Assembly: GCA_020634455.1 (NCBI GenBank)
Contig: JACKBQ010000001.1
Location: 2,666,001-2,730,000 of the forward strand
Length of the DNA stretch: 64,000 nt
Reading direction: 5' to 3'
Source of the DNA: Ardenticatenaceae bacterium
Lineage (GTDB): Bacteria; Chloroflexota; Anaerolineae; Promineifilales; Promineifilaceae
The notes below the pieces were generated by a model that saw only the letters and a program-made list of their open reading frames with translations, was not told where the DNA came from and ran no database searches. The stretch's first letter is position 1. The number at the start of each line of letters is the position of its first letter. The position numbers and the translations under genes are program-made. Positions 26,301-34,407 of this stretch are shown here, piece by piece.

Positions 26301-26549
26301 GCCGTTTTGTTGGCCAAAGTTATACAGCGGCACGATAGCGGGGTGGGTGAGCCGGGAAGCGGCCTGCGCCGCCAGCAATATTTGCTGCTGGCGAACGGTA
26401 TGTTTGGTAAGGCCAGGCTTTAGCAGTTTTAGCACTACCTGCCTTTCCAAATTGAGATCGGTGGCGCGGTAAACGGTGCCGCTGCTGCCGTTGCCGATGT
26501 GGGCTTCAATTTTGTACTGTTCTAGTTGTTGACCAACGTAGGTATTCAT
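23316..26549 (-). CDS. Membrane Ser/Thr kinase paralogue with FHA and TSP3 repeats
   Basis: 1077 aa with the same order of parts as the neighbour: kinase (about 10-280), FHA (IGRAPNNDIVL, DVSRHHARLE), two Ig-like domains and a membrane helix (VLPLVQLLLVLLLIAVVI). Four TSP3-like calcium repeats and a C-terminal beta-sandwich resembling DNRLRE domains follow. The catalytic loop reads HGDLKPGN in place of HRD, while VVLK lysine and DFG are kept, so it may be a non-RD kinase with altered regulation. The start is the ATG at 26549, aligned with the paralogue; an earlier in-frame ATG at 26741 adds sequence with no family resemblance. It arose by tandem duplication. Confidence 0.87.
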   Translation of the reverse strand: MNTYVGQQLEQYKIEAHIGNGSSGTVYRATDLNLERQVVLKLLKPGLTKHTVRQQQILLAAQAASRLTHPAIVPLYNFGQQNGQLYLVTAHVDGISLERALGLLAQGERVLRLDETLHIIAQIADGLGYAHQSGVLHGDLKPGNILIKPLERPLRTGDPTLKAMLTDFGLSPIPDSGIPEGLPPELARPLRRFVPYLAPERQVGQPVDGRSDIYSLGVILYQLVAGQLPNRQQPLREVQPGLPTEIANIVTKAIAYSLADRYQMAEQMGDDLRRAASRLTAADNMLFAPQATVIDIGALIEEDKHTPPVRPPLAALAETAVRPQPLPPPPPAGNVDEEATPSLLSPDGHLPPQKNGQVAPANGALQTSPPPAIGDQIIITGQGRSPRHFGMTKSQITIGRAPNNDIVLSSLDVSRHHARLERVAGSWRMVDVNSKGGTFYDGRKLSPQQPTLWQPNQKLQIGPYFLQWQLAGDVEAMPDPPTPGEPITELFQVSAEGSQVEASHSNFSVALNPTQATLAPGGQAHLQIDLFNQSSQVLVVKMSLTGLPAVATLAQDTVSMTPGARATVPLTLQLPLGEQPLLAGQHPFQLLLHTEGPPVETAVLEGQLTILPEELFELSIWPMHVEDGGTCRVMVRNEGNLSSTVQVSALDPAGKLQFFGDEQPLKLEPGSTGTTAYRITHRRKRPFFGRIQQIPFEVEIRTAHGLRQNKLGHLELHPRFPAWVLPLVQLLLVLLLIAVVINSVMGNRQNPVENLPVATPVLGDNTLEPPPLTAAQLAGDDDNDGLTGDREIVLGSDPFNEDTDGDGLLDGFEVNTYGTDPLRPDTDGDGLTDLAEIEQYSTDPTLADTDLDGASDGQEVANGTDPLQFQLGGGTAVTQTSPPAEDHANHDSVVPPAATLSPPVTLPPSDNEVTVEILLADEQSGWLTAAGDVTLGAGEWPQAGDLVDGTAVRALLTFPLQNIPSDATIRTAFLRFSEEQTLEGTPFDALGCLQFDFVEISPPADETAYDAPGFFIACELNPPSSIDVTFDVEDALIQGQNRLTLRLAFETDSNGDAVADLYVIRTAPTLEITYLLP

Positions 26550-26904
26550 CTTTGCCTGATTAACTTGGTTTGCCAGGCTTCGATTTTGTATTTTGGACAA
26601 AACCGATGCAGAAGCCGGGCAAATTTTTCGCATTATGGGTTTGTCAATTGGGTAAATCAATCGCCGATGGTCATGTTGCAGGGGAATTTGGGCGATTTTC
26701 TCATCTGTAGTATAGGTTTTGCCCTTGGCCAGACCATGCAAGCCGCGTGAATAGTGAATTTGATTTCTTCTTTAGGAGGAAAATCCTGTTAAAAACGGCC
26801 GTTTCCAGTGAAGAGCGCGTAAAAATTGCATCCAGCCCCCACCCGCCCCATGCTAGAATGCAGCAACTTGAATCAACAACTGGCACATTTTTTGGCGGTG
26901 AAAT
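26550..26904. other. Intergenic region between divergent kinase genes
   Basis: This 355-bp gap separates the second Ser/Thr kinase (minus) and the histidine kinase (plus). It holds one ACGGCCGT copy (26796) and a GGAGGAAAA stretch not followed by a usable frame. No RNA gene or strong promoter was identified. Confidence 0.5.
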
Positions 26905-28092
26905 ATGACCCAACTGGCCCTAAAAACTGACGTGGCAACGCTGAACCTGTTGCAAACTGCGTTCCCCGATTTAAGCCGGAATAATATTGAGACGTTGAGC
27001 AGAGCGGCCGTTTACGAAGAGTACCCCGCCTTCACCGACATCTGCCAGGAAGGGGAAATAGGCACCACCCTCTACATTTTGGACCAGGGTCAAGTAGATA
27101 TCATCGTCCATGCAGACGACAACCAGGAAATTCTGGTAGACAGCATTGGCCCCGGCAATTATTTTGGCGAGATGGCTTTTTTGGGCGAGACCACCCGCAT
27201 GGCTACCATCCGCACCCGCACATCTAGCCGCCTGCTCTCCATTGAGGAAGAAGATTTCATGGCGATTGCCCAGGCGAACCCCAGCTTGCTGCGCACCCTG
27301 CTGCGGCAAATCATTGGCCACATTCGCCGCACCGATCGGGCTGTAATTCACGAGCTAAACGTAAAAAATGCCACTCTGCGCAAAACATATGTTGAACTGG
27401 AAGAGCAAGAAGCGCTGCGCACCCAGTTCATTGCCACGCTCTCCCACGAGCTGCGCACACCGCTCACCTCCATCAAAGGGTATCTGGGGCTGATCAACCG
27501 CGGGGCGATGCAGGGTGATTCATTGCAAGTGGCTTTGGATTCAATTACGCGCAACGTGAACAAGATGGTGGGGCACACCAACGACCTGCTGATTTTGTAT
27601 GAAATGCACCCTAAAAAGCCGTCGTTTGAATATTTGGAAGTGGCGGATGTGCTGATTGAGGCGCTAAACGCGGCACGGAGCGTACTCAACGATCATTCCA
27701 CGCCAGTGACCATTGATATTAAACCTGATGCGCCTAAAGTGTATGCGGATCGGCGCGGGCTGACGCTGGCGCTGCGGGCGCTTATTGAGAATGCGCTTAA
27801 ATATTCGCCAATGGATGCCCCGGTCGCCCTGCGAGTAAGCTATCTGGAAAAAGATGAAGTGGCGATTTCGGTGGAGGATCAGGGCATTGGCATTGCTGCT
27901 GCTGACCAGCAGCGTCTGTTTGAACCGTTTTTCCGCCTGGAAAAAGAGGAAAGTGCGCCAACATTGTACCCTGGGCTGGGCATTGGCTTAACGATTGCCA
28001 AATTTGTGATGGATCGGCATAACGGCCGTATCCAAATCCAAAGCGCCGTGGGACAGGGCAGTACCTTCTCCCTCTGCCTGCCCAAAAAGTAG
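26905..28092 (+). CDS. Histidine kinase with cyclic nucleotide-binding domain
   Basis: 395 aa, soluble. A CAP-type cyclic nucleotide-binding domain occupies about 15-140 (GTTLYILDQGQVDIIV, GPGNYFGEMAFLGE, RTRTSSRLLSIE). A coiled linker leads to HisKA with phosphoacceptor H181 in SHELRTPLTSIKG. HATPase_c has the N-box LIENALKYSP, VEDQGIGIA and GLGIGLTIAKFV. No membrane segment is present, so it should sense an intracellular signal. The phosphate-binding RXA part of the CNB is replaced by TTRMATI, so the nucleotide specificity is uncertain. No response regulator is adjacent; the orphan at 9906 is a conceivable partner. Confidence 0.88.
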   Translation: MTQLALKTDVATLNLLQTAFPDLSRNNIETLSRAAVYEEYPAFTDICQEGEIGTTLYILDQGQVDIIVHADDNQEILVDSIGPGNYFGEMAFLGETTRMATIRTRTSSRLLSIEEEDFMAIAQANPSLLRTLLRQIIGHIRRTDRAVIHELNVKNATLRKTYVELEEQEALRTQFIATLSHELRTPLTSIKGYLGLINRGAMQGDSLQVALDSITRNVNKMVGHTNDLLILYEMHPKKPSFEYLEVADVLIEALNAARSVLNDHSTPVTIDIKPDAPKVYADRRGLTLALRALIENALKYSPMDAPVALRVSYLEKDEVAISVEDQGIGIAAADQQRLFEPFFRLEKEESAPTLYPGLGIGLTIAKFVMDRHNGRIQIQSAVGQGSTFSLCLPKK

Positions 28093-28180
28093 CCGCCTGC
28101 AACAAAGCCTCGTTTTTCACGTAAAGCCCCATGCGTGCAGAACCAATCCGCACTGTGGCAGATGAAAACGAGGCAAGCCA

Positions 28181-28591
28181 ATGAGTGACGAAAAAACCTA
28201 TCTAAAAGTGGAAATTCCGGTCGAGGACGAGACGCCCTTTGTGCCAGAACAGCCCCAACCAACTGCGGCTGATGCCGTAAAAGCCCAGGCAGCCAACGTG
28301 GCCCAGCAAGCGTGGAATAGCGAATTACGCAAAAAAGCAACGCGAGGCATGAAACGAGGCGCGACTAAAATAGCTGCCAAAGGTCAGCAAATGTTGAAGG
28401 AACGCATGGTTCAAGCCGCCGAACAGCAAGCCCGCCAGCAAACCGAAGCCATCAAAACCAAAATTAAGGAAACTGATTGGCAGTACGAGGCCAAACAAGG
28501 CACCGCCAACGGCCTACGCTGGCTCAGCGCCCAGCTTAGTAAACTAGCCAAGCGCTTTACCCCCAAAGAAGAAAAGGAGATTAGAGATTAG
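28181..28591 (+). CDS. Small basic helical protein, unknown
   Basis: 136 aa, rich in Ala, Lys, Gln and Arg, with an acidic N-terminal segment and a long predicted helix (about 45-115). No membrane segment or conserved motif is seen. A GAGG site precedes the ATG. Its last residues KEIRD and the stop codon come from an intergenic repeat. It lies 88 nt after the histidine kinase gene and could share its transcript. Confidence 0.55.
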   Translation: MSDEKTYLKVEIPVEDETPFVPEQPQPTAADAVKAQAANVAQQAWNSELRKKATRGMKRGATKIAAKGQQMLKERMVQAAEQQARQQTEAIKTKIKETDWQYEAKQGTANGLRWLSAQLSKLAKRFTPKEEKEIRD

Positions 28592-28634
28592 AGACTGGAG
28601 ATTAGAGACTTGGCAATCTCCAGTCTCCAATCTC
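28577..28634. repeat. GGAGATTAGAGACTGG palindromic repeat
   Basis: GGAGATTAGAGATTAGAGACTGGAGA-like units on the left are mirrored by TCTCCAGTCTCCAATCTCC on the right. It lies between two convergent genes and supplies the stop codon of the left one. Confidence 0.75.
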
Positions 28635-28635
28635 C

Positions 28636-29850
28636 CTATTTATCGTCCAGTGCTGCAATGCCGGGCAGCGTTTTGCCCTCTAGCAGTTCCAGGCTGGCGC
28701 CGCCGCCAGTGCTGATGTGGCTCATCTTTTCAGCCAGGCCCGCTTTGGTAACGGCCGCTGCCGAATCCCCACCGCCAATAATCACTTCTGTTCCTGCTTC
28801 TACCTGCGCGGCCAACAGCTGCGCCAGTTCGTTGGTGCCCACGGCAAAGCGGGCAAACTCGAACACGCCCATTGGCCCGTTCCAGACGACCATTTGGGCT
28901 CCTTGCAGTGCCTTTTTGAACGCTGCCAGCGAGCCAGGGCCGATGTCCAGCGCCATTTTGTTGGATGGGATGCTGTCGGCGGCAACTGTTTCGGCTTCGG
29001 CCTCAGCGTCGAATTTATCAGTCACCACAAAATCTACAGGCAGCACCAGCCGCTTGCCTGCCATTTTTAGCAGCCGCTCGGCTTCCAGGAGAGCATCTTC
29101 CTCTACTAGCGAAGTGCCGGTTTCATGCCCCTGGGCGCGGACGAAGGTGTTGGCCATGCCGCCGCCGATGAGAATTTTGTCGGCAGTGTGGAGCAGGTTT
29201 TCGATGAGCTTGATTTTGTCGGAGATTTTGGCCCCGCCCATGATGGCAATGTAGGGATGTGGTGGATTGGTTACGGCCGTTCCCAACGCACTCAACTCTT
29301 TCTCCATCAAAAAGCCAGCCACGGCCACGCCGTTCTTGGCCTGAATTGCTTTGGCTACGCCTTCCGTGCTGGAATGGGCACGATGGGCTGAGCCAAAAGC
29401 GTCGTCCACGTACAGGTCAGCCAGATCGGCCAGCTGTTGGGAAAGAGTGGCGTCATTTTTCTTCTCGCCGGGGTGGAAGCGGGTGTTTTCCAGCACCAGC
29501 ACATCGCCCGATTTTAGGGCAGCAGCAACTGTGGTTACATTTTCGCCGACTACATCATCAGCCATCTGCACGGGGCGACCTAGCACCGTTTCCAGGTGGG
29601 CAGCGACGGGTGCCATGCTAAATTGTGTATCTGCAGCGGAAGACGGCCGTCCCAAATGAGAACACAAAATAAGCGCCGCGCCGTTATCCAGCAGGTAGTT
29701 AAGCGTGGGTAGCGCTGCCCGAATGCGGGTATCATCAGTTACGGTGATGTCGTCGTTGGGGTCTTTGCTGCTCAACGGCACGTTAAAATCAACGCGAACC
29801 AACACCTTTTTTCCATTTACATCAATATCACGGACTGTTTTTTTGTTCAT
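28636..29850 (-). CDS. pgk: Phosphoglycerate kinase
   Basis: 404-aa glycolytic enzyme that transfers phosphate between 1,3-bisphosphoglycerate and ADP. Family motifs: VLVRVDFNVPL near the start, LCSHLGRP, LENTRFHPGEKKND, DDAFGSAHRAHSS, IMGGAKISDKI, NGPMGVFE and IGGGDSAAAV near the end. The length is normal. GAGGT lies 6 nt before the ATG. No other glycolytic gene is adjacent. Confidence 0.98.
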   Translation of the reverse strand: MNKKTVRDIDVNGKKVLVRVDFNVPLSSKDPNDDITVTDDTRIRAALPTLNYLLDNGAALILCSHLGRPSSAADTQFSMAPVAAHLETVLGRPVQMADDVVGENVTTVAAALKSGDVLVLENTRFHPGEKKNDATLSQQLADLADLYVDDAFGSAHRAHSSTEGVAKAIQAKNGVAVAGFLMEKELSALGTAVTNPPHPYIAIMGGAKISDKIKLIENLLHTADKILIGGGMANTFVRAQGHETGTSLVEEDALLEAERLLKMAGKRLVLPVDFVVTDKFDAEAEAETVAADSIPSNKMALDIGPGSLAAFKKALQGAQMVVWNGPMGVFEFARFAVGTNELAQLLAAQVEAGTEVIIGGGDSAAAVTKAGLAEKMSHISTGGGASLELLEGKTLPGIAALDDK

Positions 29851-30052
29851 TTAAACCTCAAGCTAGTGGTTGGTGGCTAGTAGCTAGTAAAGGTAAGCGA
29901 TTAGCCACAAATTTTCTTTTCACACGCCAATCAGCGTGTTACCGGTATATCCATTTTCCACACAACATTATACTTGGGTCCTTCAGCAATTTCATGCCTG
30001 ACGATAGAAAGTGAGCATTGTCGTGCGGTTTTGTGACAACTGTCGGAGCCAA

Positions 30053-30436
30053 TTACCGCAAATGAGCCAGGACGGTACGGGAGACGAGGAATCCTAGCCA
30101 AACACAGAGTAGGCCGCCCAGGTTGCTGGCCGCCAGATAAAGCAATCCGTCCCGGCTGCGCCCGGCTTGCAGCAGCGTCAGGCTCTCCAGGCCAAAGGTG
30201 GAGAAAGTGGTAAACGCGCCCAATCCGCCCGTGAACACCAGCAGGCGGGTGTTTTGCGGGTAAGTAACCGTATCAAATAATTGCCACAAAAAGCCAATTA
30301 AAAACGAACCTAGCAAATTGACCGTTAGCGTGCCGTAGGGCCAGCTGTCCCCTGCAAAATGAATGACAAGTAATGAGACCAGATAACGCATGACGGCTCC
30401 AATCGCGCCGCCAATGGCGATGACTAAAATTTGCAA
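30053..30436 (-). CDS. crcB: Fluoride channel CrcB/Fluc
   Basis: 127-aa four-helix membrane protein that exports fluoride as a dual-topology dimer. Typical motifs: GGAIGAVMRYLVS at the start, YGTLTVNLLGSFLIGF with the conserved Asn, and TGGLGAFTTFSTFGLE. The start is a TTG at 30436 with GGGAG 6 nt upstream; upstream in-frame sequence runs through an intergenic palindrome and has no family resemblance. No fluoride riboswitch was recognised. Confidence 0.92.
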   Translation of the reverse strand: MQILVIAIGGAIGAVMRYLVSLLVIHFAGDSWPYGTLTVNLLGSFLIGFLWQLFDTVTYPQNTRLLVFTGGLGAFTTFSTFGLESLTLLQAGRSRDGLLYLAASNLGGLLCVWLGFLVSRTVLAHLR

Positions 30437-30458
30437 ATTGTTCTCCCGTGATGAAGAA

Positions 30459-30525
30459 GGGCGAGGCAGTTGGAGAGTGCGTTGGTTTACTGGGCGATGA
30501 TCGTAACCAACTGCCTCGCCCCTAC
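30459..30525. repeat. GGGCGAGGCAGTTGG palindrome
   Basis: GGGCGAGGCAGTTGG (30459-30473) is complementary to CCAACTGCCTCGCCC (30507-30521). It lies between the hydrolase gene and crcB. Confidence 0.8.
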
Positions 30526-30536
30526 CTGTGTGATGT

Positions 30537-31466
30537 TTATAAAATGAATTGGTCGCCGATTTGGGCGATGCGGAACCCGGCTTGATGAACGGCCGTTTCC
30601 GCCCCTCCCCCCTCATCCAAAACCACATTCGTGTGATTCAGATGGGTTAAAACCAGCCTGTCTGCCAGATGAGCAAACCGGGAAATGGTGTCTGTTACTA
30701 GCGGATGGGCTACCGGGGCACGACCACCCAGCTCATCGCGGCTGTAAAAACTGGCGTCCACCAGCGCCACGTCCACGCTGCTCAACGTCGCTTCCGCTTC
30801 TGGCCACTCGTCCCAGGAATCAATGTCGGGCAGGTAAAGCAACGACTGGTTCGGCCCTTGAATGCGGTAGGCGACGGTGCCTACGCCCCACTCGTCGCGG
30901 TGCGGCACGGGAACGGCCGTAACCACCAACCCCTCCCCCAAAGTCACCGCCGCCCCACTTGGCATGGGTCGGAAATCCAGCTCCGCTACCAGCGGCGACC
31001 ACAGTTTCGTTTGCTGAATCAGCCCGCATAGCGGCGGCGTGGCGTAGAGGGGTAGCCCATTCACAAACATCGCCTCCTTGCTCAACTGCGGCAGCCCGCC
31101 AATGTGCCCCATGTGCGCGTGTGTCAGAAAAATTGCATCCGGTTGGCGCATCCGGTTGGTGCGCTGCGGATGTTCACCCAGCACCCCCGCCAGCAAATTG
31201 AGCTGAAACTTAATATCCGGCGTCGCATCCACCAAATAAACCCTGGCTTTATCTCCGTGGAACTCTGTGCCTCTTCCGTGGCCCTCTGTGTTTCGCTTTT
31301 TTCCTCTCGTATCTACAATGGCTAAACAAGCCGCATACCCCTCCCGCGCCGGATTTTGAAAAGCGGCCGTACACCGCCCACAGGTGCAGCCCGCATGGGG
31401 TAGCCCCGCGTCTTGCATATTGCCGAGAATAACGGCCGTTACTGAATCATCCCTAAAAGTTAACAT
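30537..31466 (-). CDS. PqqB-like metallo-beta-lactamase-fold hydrolase
   Basis: 309 aa. The N-terminal GCTCGRC cysteine cluster (C27, C29, C32) and the metal-binding THAHMGHIGGL motif are typical of PqqB-like proteins, with LPDIDSW and LTHLNHTN later. PqqB takes part in pyrroloquinoline quinone synthesis, but no pqqA, C, D or E gene is nearby, so the substrate here is unknown. Residues about 54-73 (RGKKRNTEGHGRGTEFHG) lie in a variable position and derive from a CACAGAG-type repeat read in frame. No Shine-Dalgarno site is seen before the ATG. Confidence 0.8.
   Translation of the reverse strand: MLTFRDDSVTAVILGNMQDAGLPHAGCTCGRCTAAFQNPAREGYAACLAIVDTRGKKRNTEGHGRGTEFHGDKARVYLVDATPDIKFQLNLLAGVLGEHPQRTNRMRQPDAIFLTHAHMGHIGGLPQLSKEAMFVNGLPLYATPPLCGLIQQTKLWSPLVAELDFRPMPSGAAVTLGEGLVVTAVPVPHRDEWGVGTVAYRIQGPNQSLLYLPDIDSWDEWPEAEATLSSVDVALVDASFYSRDELGGRAPVAHPLVTDTISRFAHLADRLVLTHLNHTNVVLDEGGGAETAVHQAGFRIAQIGDQFIL
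31258..31304. repeat. CACAGAG-type repeat inside the hydrolase gene
   Basis: On the coding strand ACACAGAGGGCCACGG, GGCACAGAG and CCACGGAG follow one another. The same kind of units lie between genes at 2574-2622. It is in frame and without stop codons. Confidence 0.65.
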
Positions 31467-31553
31467 AATAATGGTTAATCGTTAATTGTAATTGGTTAAT
31501 GGTTATTCCGCAGTTTACCATTAACCATTAACCATTTACAATTTACCATTCAT
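31467..31553. repeat. GGTTAATGGTTA palindrome between divergent genes
   Basis: ATAATGGTTAATCGTTAATTG on the left and TACCATTAACCATTAACC on the right form an imperfect hairpin. It occupies the region where the promoters of both flanking genes must lie. Confidence 0.6.
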
Positions 31554-31578
31554 AAATTCTGACTGGAGAAGAACCCTC

Positions 31579-32757
31579 ATGAAACCACTCTCAACCAAAC
31601 TCAACAGCATTCCCGCCTCAATGACCCTGGCGGTGAACGACAAAGCCAAGGCGATGCAGCGCGCCGGGCAAGATGTGATTGCCCTGGCGGGTGGCGATCC
31701 CGATTTTGACACGCCAGCGCACATTGTGGAAGCGGCCGTTTCCGCCATCCAAAACGGCCACACCCACTACCCCGCCCCGATGGTGGGCTTACCCCGAACG
31801 GTGCAAGCCATTGCCCACAAAATGCGCACGGAAAACCATGTGCCAATTGACGACCCGCGCCGACAAATCATCGTGACGCCGGGGGGCAAGTGGGCGCTCT
31901 ACCTGGCGCTGGCGGCCATCACCAATCCCGGCGATGAGATTATGCTTCTGGAGCCGTACTGGGTTTCTTATCCGCCAATGGTGACACTGACGGGTGGCAC
32001 GCCAGTGCCGGTCAGCCTGCCCAGCGAGGACAATTTCCGCATCACCGCCGACCGACTGCGGGCCAAGATTACGCCGCGCACCAAGGCGATCATGGTCAAC
32101 AACCCGTGCAATCCCACCGGGCGCGTCTTCACGTTGGAAGAGCGGGACGCCATCGTGGAAGTGGCGCAGGAAGCGGACCTGTATGTGATTGCGGATGAGA
32201 TTTATGAGAAGCTGGTGTTTGACGGCCGTTCCCACCTTTCCCTTGCCGCTGCCCCCGGCATGGCGGAGCGCACCCTCACGGTGAACGGCCTTACTAAATC
32301 GTATGCCATGACGGGCTGGCGGCTGGGCTGGCTGGTGGCTTCGCCGGAGATTATCCGGCTGGCGACGCGACAAAACGGCCAATCCGTCTCCTGCGCCGCC
32401 ACCTTTACCCAGCACGCCTGCGTCGCCGCCCTGACCGGGCCGCAAGACAACATCGCCATGATGTGCGATGCTTACCAGCAGCGGCGGGACTTCATGGTAG
32501 ACGCCCTCAACAGCATCGCGGGCGTAGAATGTCGCTCGATTGAAGGCGCGTTTTACCTCTTCCCCCGCTTCCCCAACAGCCAAAAGAACAGCCTGGAACT
32601 GGCCGATGCACTGCTGGAGAAGGCCCAAATTGCGGCCACGCCCGGCATCGCCTTTGGCCAAAGCGGCGAAGGCCACCTGCGCTTTGCCATCTCTACGGCA
32701 ATGGTTGACTTGGAGCGTGCAGTTGAGCGGTTAGCCAAGATTGCTCACCAGTTGTAA
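31579..32757 (+). CDS. Class I aminotransferase (aspartate aminotransferase family)
   Basis: 392-aa PLP enzyme, fold type I. The PLP lysine is in NGLTKSYAMTGWRLGWL, preceded by NNPCNPTGRVF and VIADEIYEKLVF; the carboxylate-binding arginine is in LRFAIST. The closest resemblance is to bacterial class Ib aspartate aminotransferases; other amino donors are possible. GGAGAAG lies upstream of the ATG. It is monocistronic and convergent with cpaF. Confidence 0.9.
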   Translation: MKPLSTKLNSIPASMTLAVNDKAKAMQRAGQDVIALAGGDPDFDTPAHIVEAAVSAIQNGHTHYPAPMVGLPRTVQAIAHKMRTENHVPIDDPRRQIIVTPGGKWALYLALAAITNPGDEIMLLEPYWVSYPPMVTLTGGTPVPVSLPSEDNFRITADRLRAKITPRTKAIMVNNPCNPTGRVFTLEERDAIVEVAQEADLYVIADEIYEKLVFDGRSHLSLAAAPGMAERTLTVNGLTKSYAMTGWRLGWLVASPEIIRLATRQNGQSVSCAATFTQHACVAALTGPQDNIAMMCDAYQQRRDFMVDALNSIAGVECRSIEGAFYLFPRFPNSQKNSLELADALLEKAQIAATPGIAFGQSGEGHLRFAISTAMVDLERAVERLAKIAHQL

Positions 32758-32826
32758 ACAACGGCCGTATCGTATAAGGAAAGTGACGCTAAATAGGGAT
32801 TTTTAGTTACCTGTTGCTCTGGCAGC

Positions 32827-34152
32827 TCACCGCATTCGGCGACCAGTTGAACCACTGCGGGTGCCCATAAACATGGTGGCTGGCAAGTTGTAACCGAAAT
32901 TGCGCAGGCGCTGTTCGCAGTTGGGGCGCATGCCTCCCGGTTTGAAATCGCCAATCAGCTCGCCTTCACCACCGCCAGTTTCTTCAAATTTGAAGATGTC
33001 TTGCATGACCACCGTTTCACCTTCCATGCCGGTGATTTCGGTGATATTGATGACTTTGCGGCTGCCGTCGCGCAGGCGGGCTTGCTGCACAATCAGGTCT
33101 ACGGCCGAAACAATCTGTTTACGCACCACAGACAACGGTAAATCCATCCCGGCCATCAGCACCAGCGTTTCCAGACGGCTGATGGTGTCGCGGGGGTTGT
33201 TGGCATGAATGGTGGTCAGACTGCCATCGTGGCCGGTGTTCATCGCTTGCAGCATATCTAGCGCTTCACCACCGCGACATTCCCCCACCACAATGCGTTC
33301 AGGGCGCATACGCAACGAGTTGATCACCAAGTCGCGAATGGTTACTTCGCTGTCGCCTGCTTTGGAGGGTTTTTTGGTTTCCAGGCGGACGACATGCCGC
33401 TGGAGCAGGCTCAATTCGGCCGCGTCTTCAATGGTGACGATGCGGTCGCCATCGGGGATGAAGCTGGAGAGGACATTGAGCAAGGTGGTTTTGCCGGAAC
33501 CAGTGCCGCCCGCCACCACGATGTTGAGTTTGGCGCGTACACATGCCTCCAGAAAATCGGCCATGTCCTGGTTCATACTGCCAAAGTTGATCAAATCTTG
33601 AATGCCAAACGGGTTGGTGGAGAATTTGCGGATGGTAATGTTTGGGCCATCAATGGCGCAGGGAGATACGACGGCATTTACGCGAGAGCCATCGGGCAGG
33701 CGGGCATCCACCAAGGGGGAATCCACGCCAACGTAGCGACCAAGCGGCTCAATGATTTTGCGGATAATGCGCTCGACGTGGGCGTCGTTGACGAAGGTGA
33801 TGCCGGATTCAATGAGTTTGCCCTTTTTTTCAATGTAAATCAGGTCGGCGCGATTGACCATTACCTCAGTGATGGTGTCGTCATTGAGGATTTTTTCCAA
33901 GGGGCCAAAGCCTAAAATTTCGTCTAGTAGGTCTTCGAAGAATTGTCGCTCATCGGCAGGTGCTAGGCTGATTTTGGCGTGCTGCCGTGCGAGTTTGTAT
34001 CGTTCCTGAATAAGTTTGATGGTTTGCGGGCTGCGATCCAGGGTGAGTGTTTTAGGTAAAGACGTTTCTATTTTTTGTGCCAACCAGAGGCGTGTGCTGT
34101 CTAGATTATTGGTTGAAGCACCTTTTGCTGTCCCATTTTGCTCTGTGTTCAT
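32827..34152 (-). CDS. cpaF: CpaF/TadA family pilus assembly ATPase
   Basis: 441-aa secretion-superfamily ATPase that powers assembly of Flp (Tad) pili. The N-terminal domain is followed by DARLPDGSRVNAVV, Walker A GGTGSGKTTLLNVL and the Asp box TIEDAAELSLLQRHVVRLE. The Walker B region VVGECRGGEALDMLQAMNTGHDGSL and the arginine finger region complete it. AAGGAAG precedes the ATG. No tadB, tadC or pilin gene is adjacent, though two CpaB paralogues are 4-6 kb away, so the pilus genes are scattered. Confidence 0.93.
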   Translation of the reverse strand: MNTEQNGTAKGASTNNLDSTRLWLAQKIETSLPKTLTLDRSPQTIKLIQERYKLARQHAKISLAPADERQFFEDLLDEILGFGPLEKILNDDTITEVMVNRADLIYIEKKGKLIESGITFVNDAHVERIIRKIIEPLGRYVGVDSPLVDARLPDGSRVNAVVSPCAIDGPNITIRKFSTNPFGIQDLINFGSMNQDMADFLEACVRAKLNIVVAGGTGSGKTTLLNVLSSFIPDGDRIVTIEDAAELSLLQRHVVRLETKKPSKAGDSEVTIRDLVINSLRMRPERIVVGECRGGEALDMLQAMNTGHDGSLTTIHANNPRDTISRLETLVLMAGMDLPLSVVRKQIVSAVDLIVQQARLRDGSRKVINITEITGMEGETVVMQDIFKFEETGGGEGELIGDFKPGGMRPNCEQRLRNFGYNLPATMFMGTRSGSTGRRMR

Positions 34153-34407
34153 GCTACTTCCTTGGTCGCGGCTGACCGGATATTTTCACGAATTTCAGGA
34201 AATCATTGTACAGGGAACGGCCGTTCCCCAACCATAGTCCGTTTTTACCAGCGACCCACAAAACTTGACATCCCCTGTCGCTTTGGATAGAATTTCCCAG
34301 CCTTTAGGGTTAACGATTAAATAATCTTTGGAATTGCATCGTTAGCCTTGTGGAACGGAATTGCATTTAGCAGATAGTTGTTGAAATCCCGTTCCTTAAC
34401 ATGGTTA

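Noticed and set aside
26550..26741. N-terminal extension of the second TSP3 kinase from ATG 26741
   Set aside because: The extra 64 residues have no resemblance to the paralogue, and the kinase domain begins right after ATG 26549.
30437..30628. Longer crcB starting at 30628
   Set aside because: The upstream part crosses the GGGCGAGGCAG palindrome and overlaps the hydrolase gene; TTG 30436 has a good Shine-Dalgarno site and gives the normal family length.
30537..31466. PQQ biosynthesis locus
   Set aside because: Only a PqqB-like protein is present; pqqA, C, D and E are absent.
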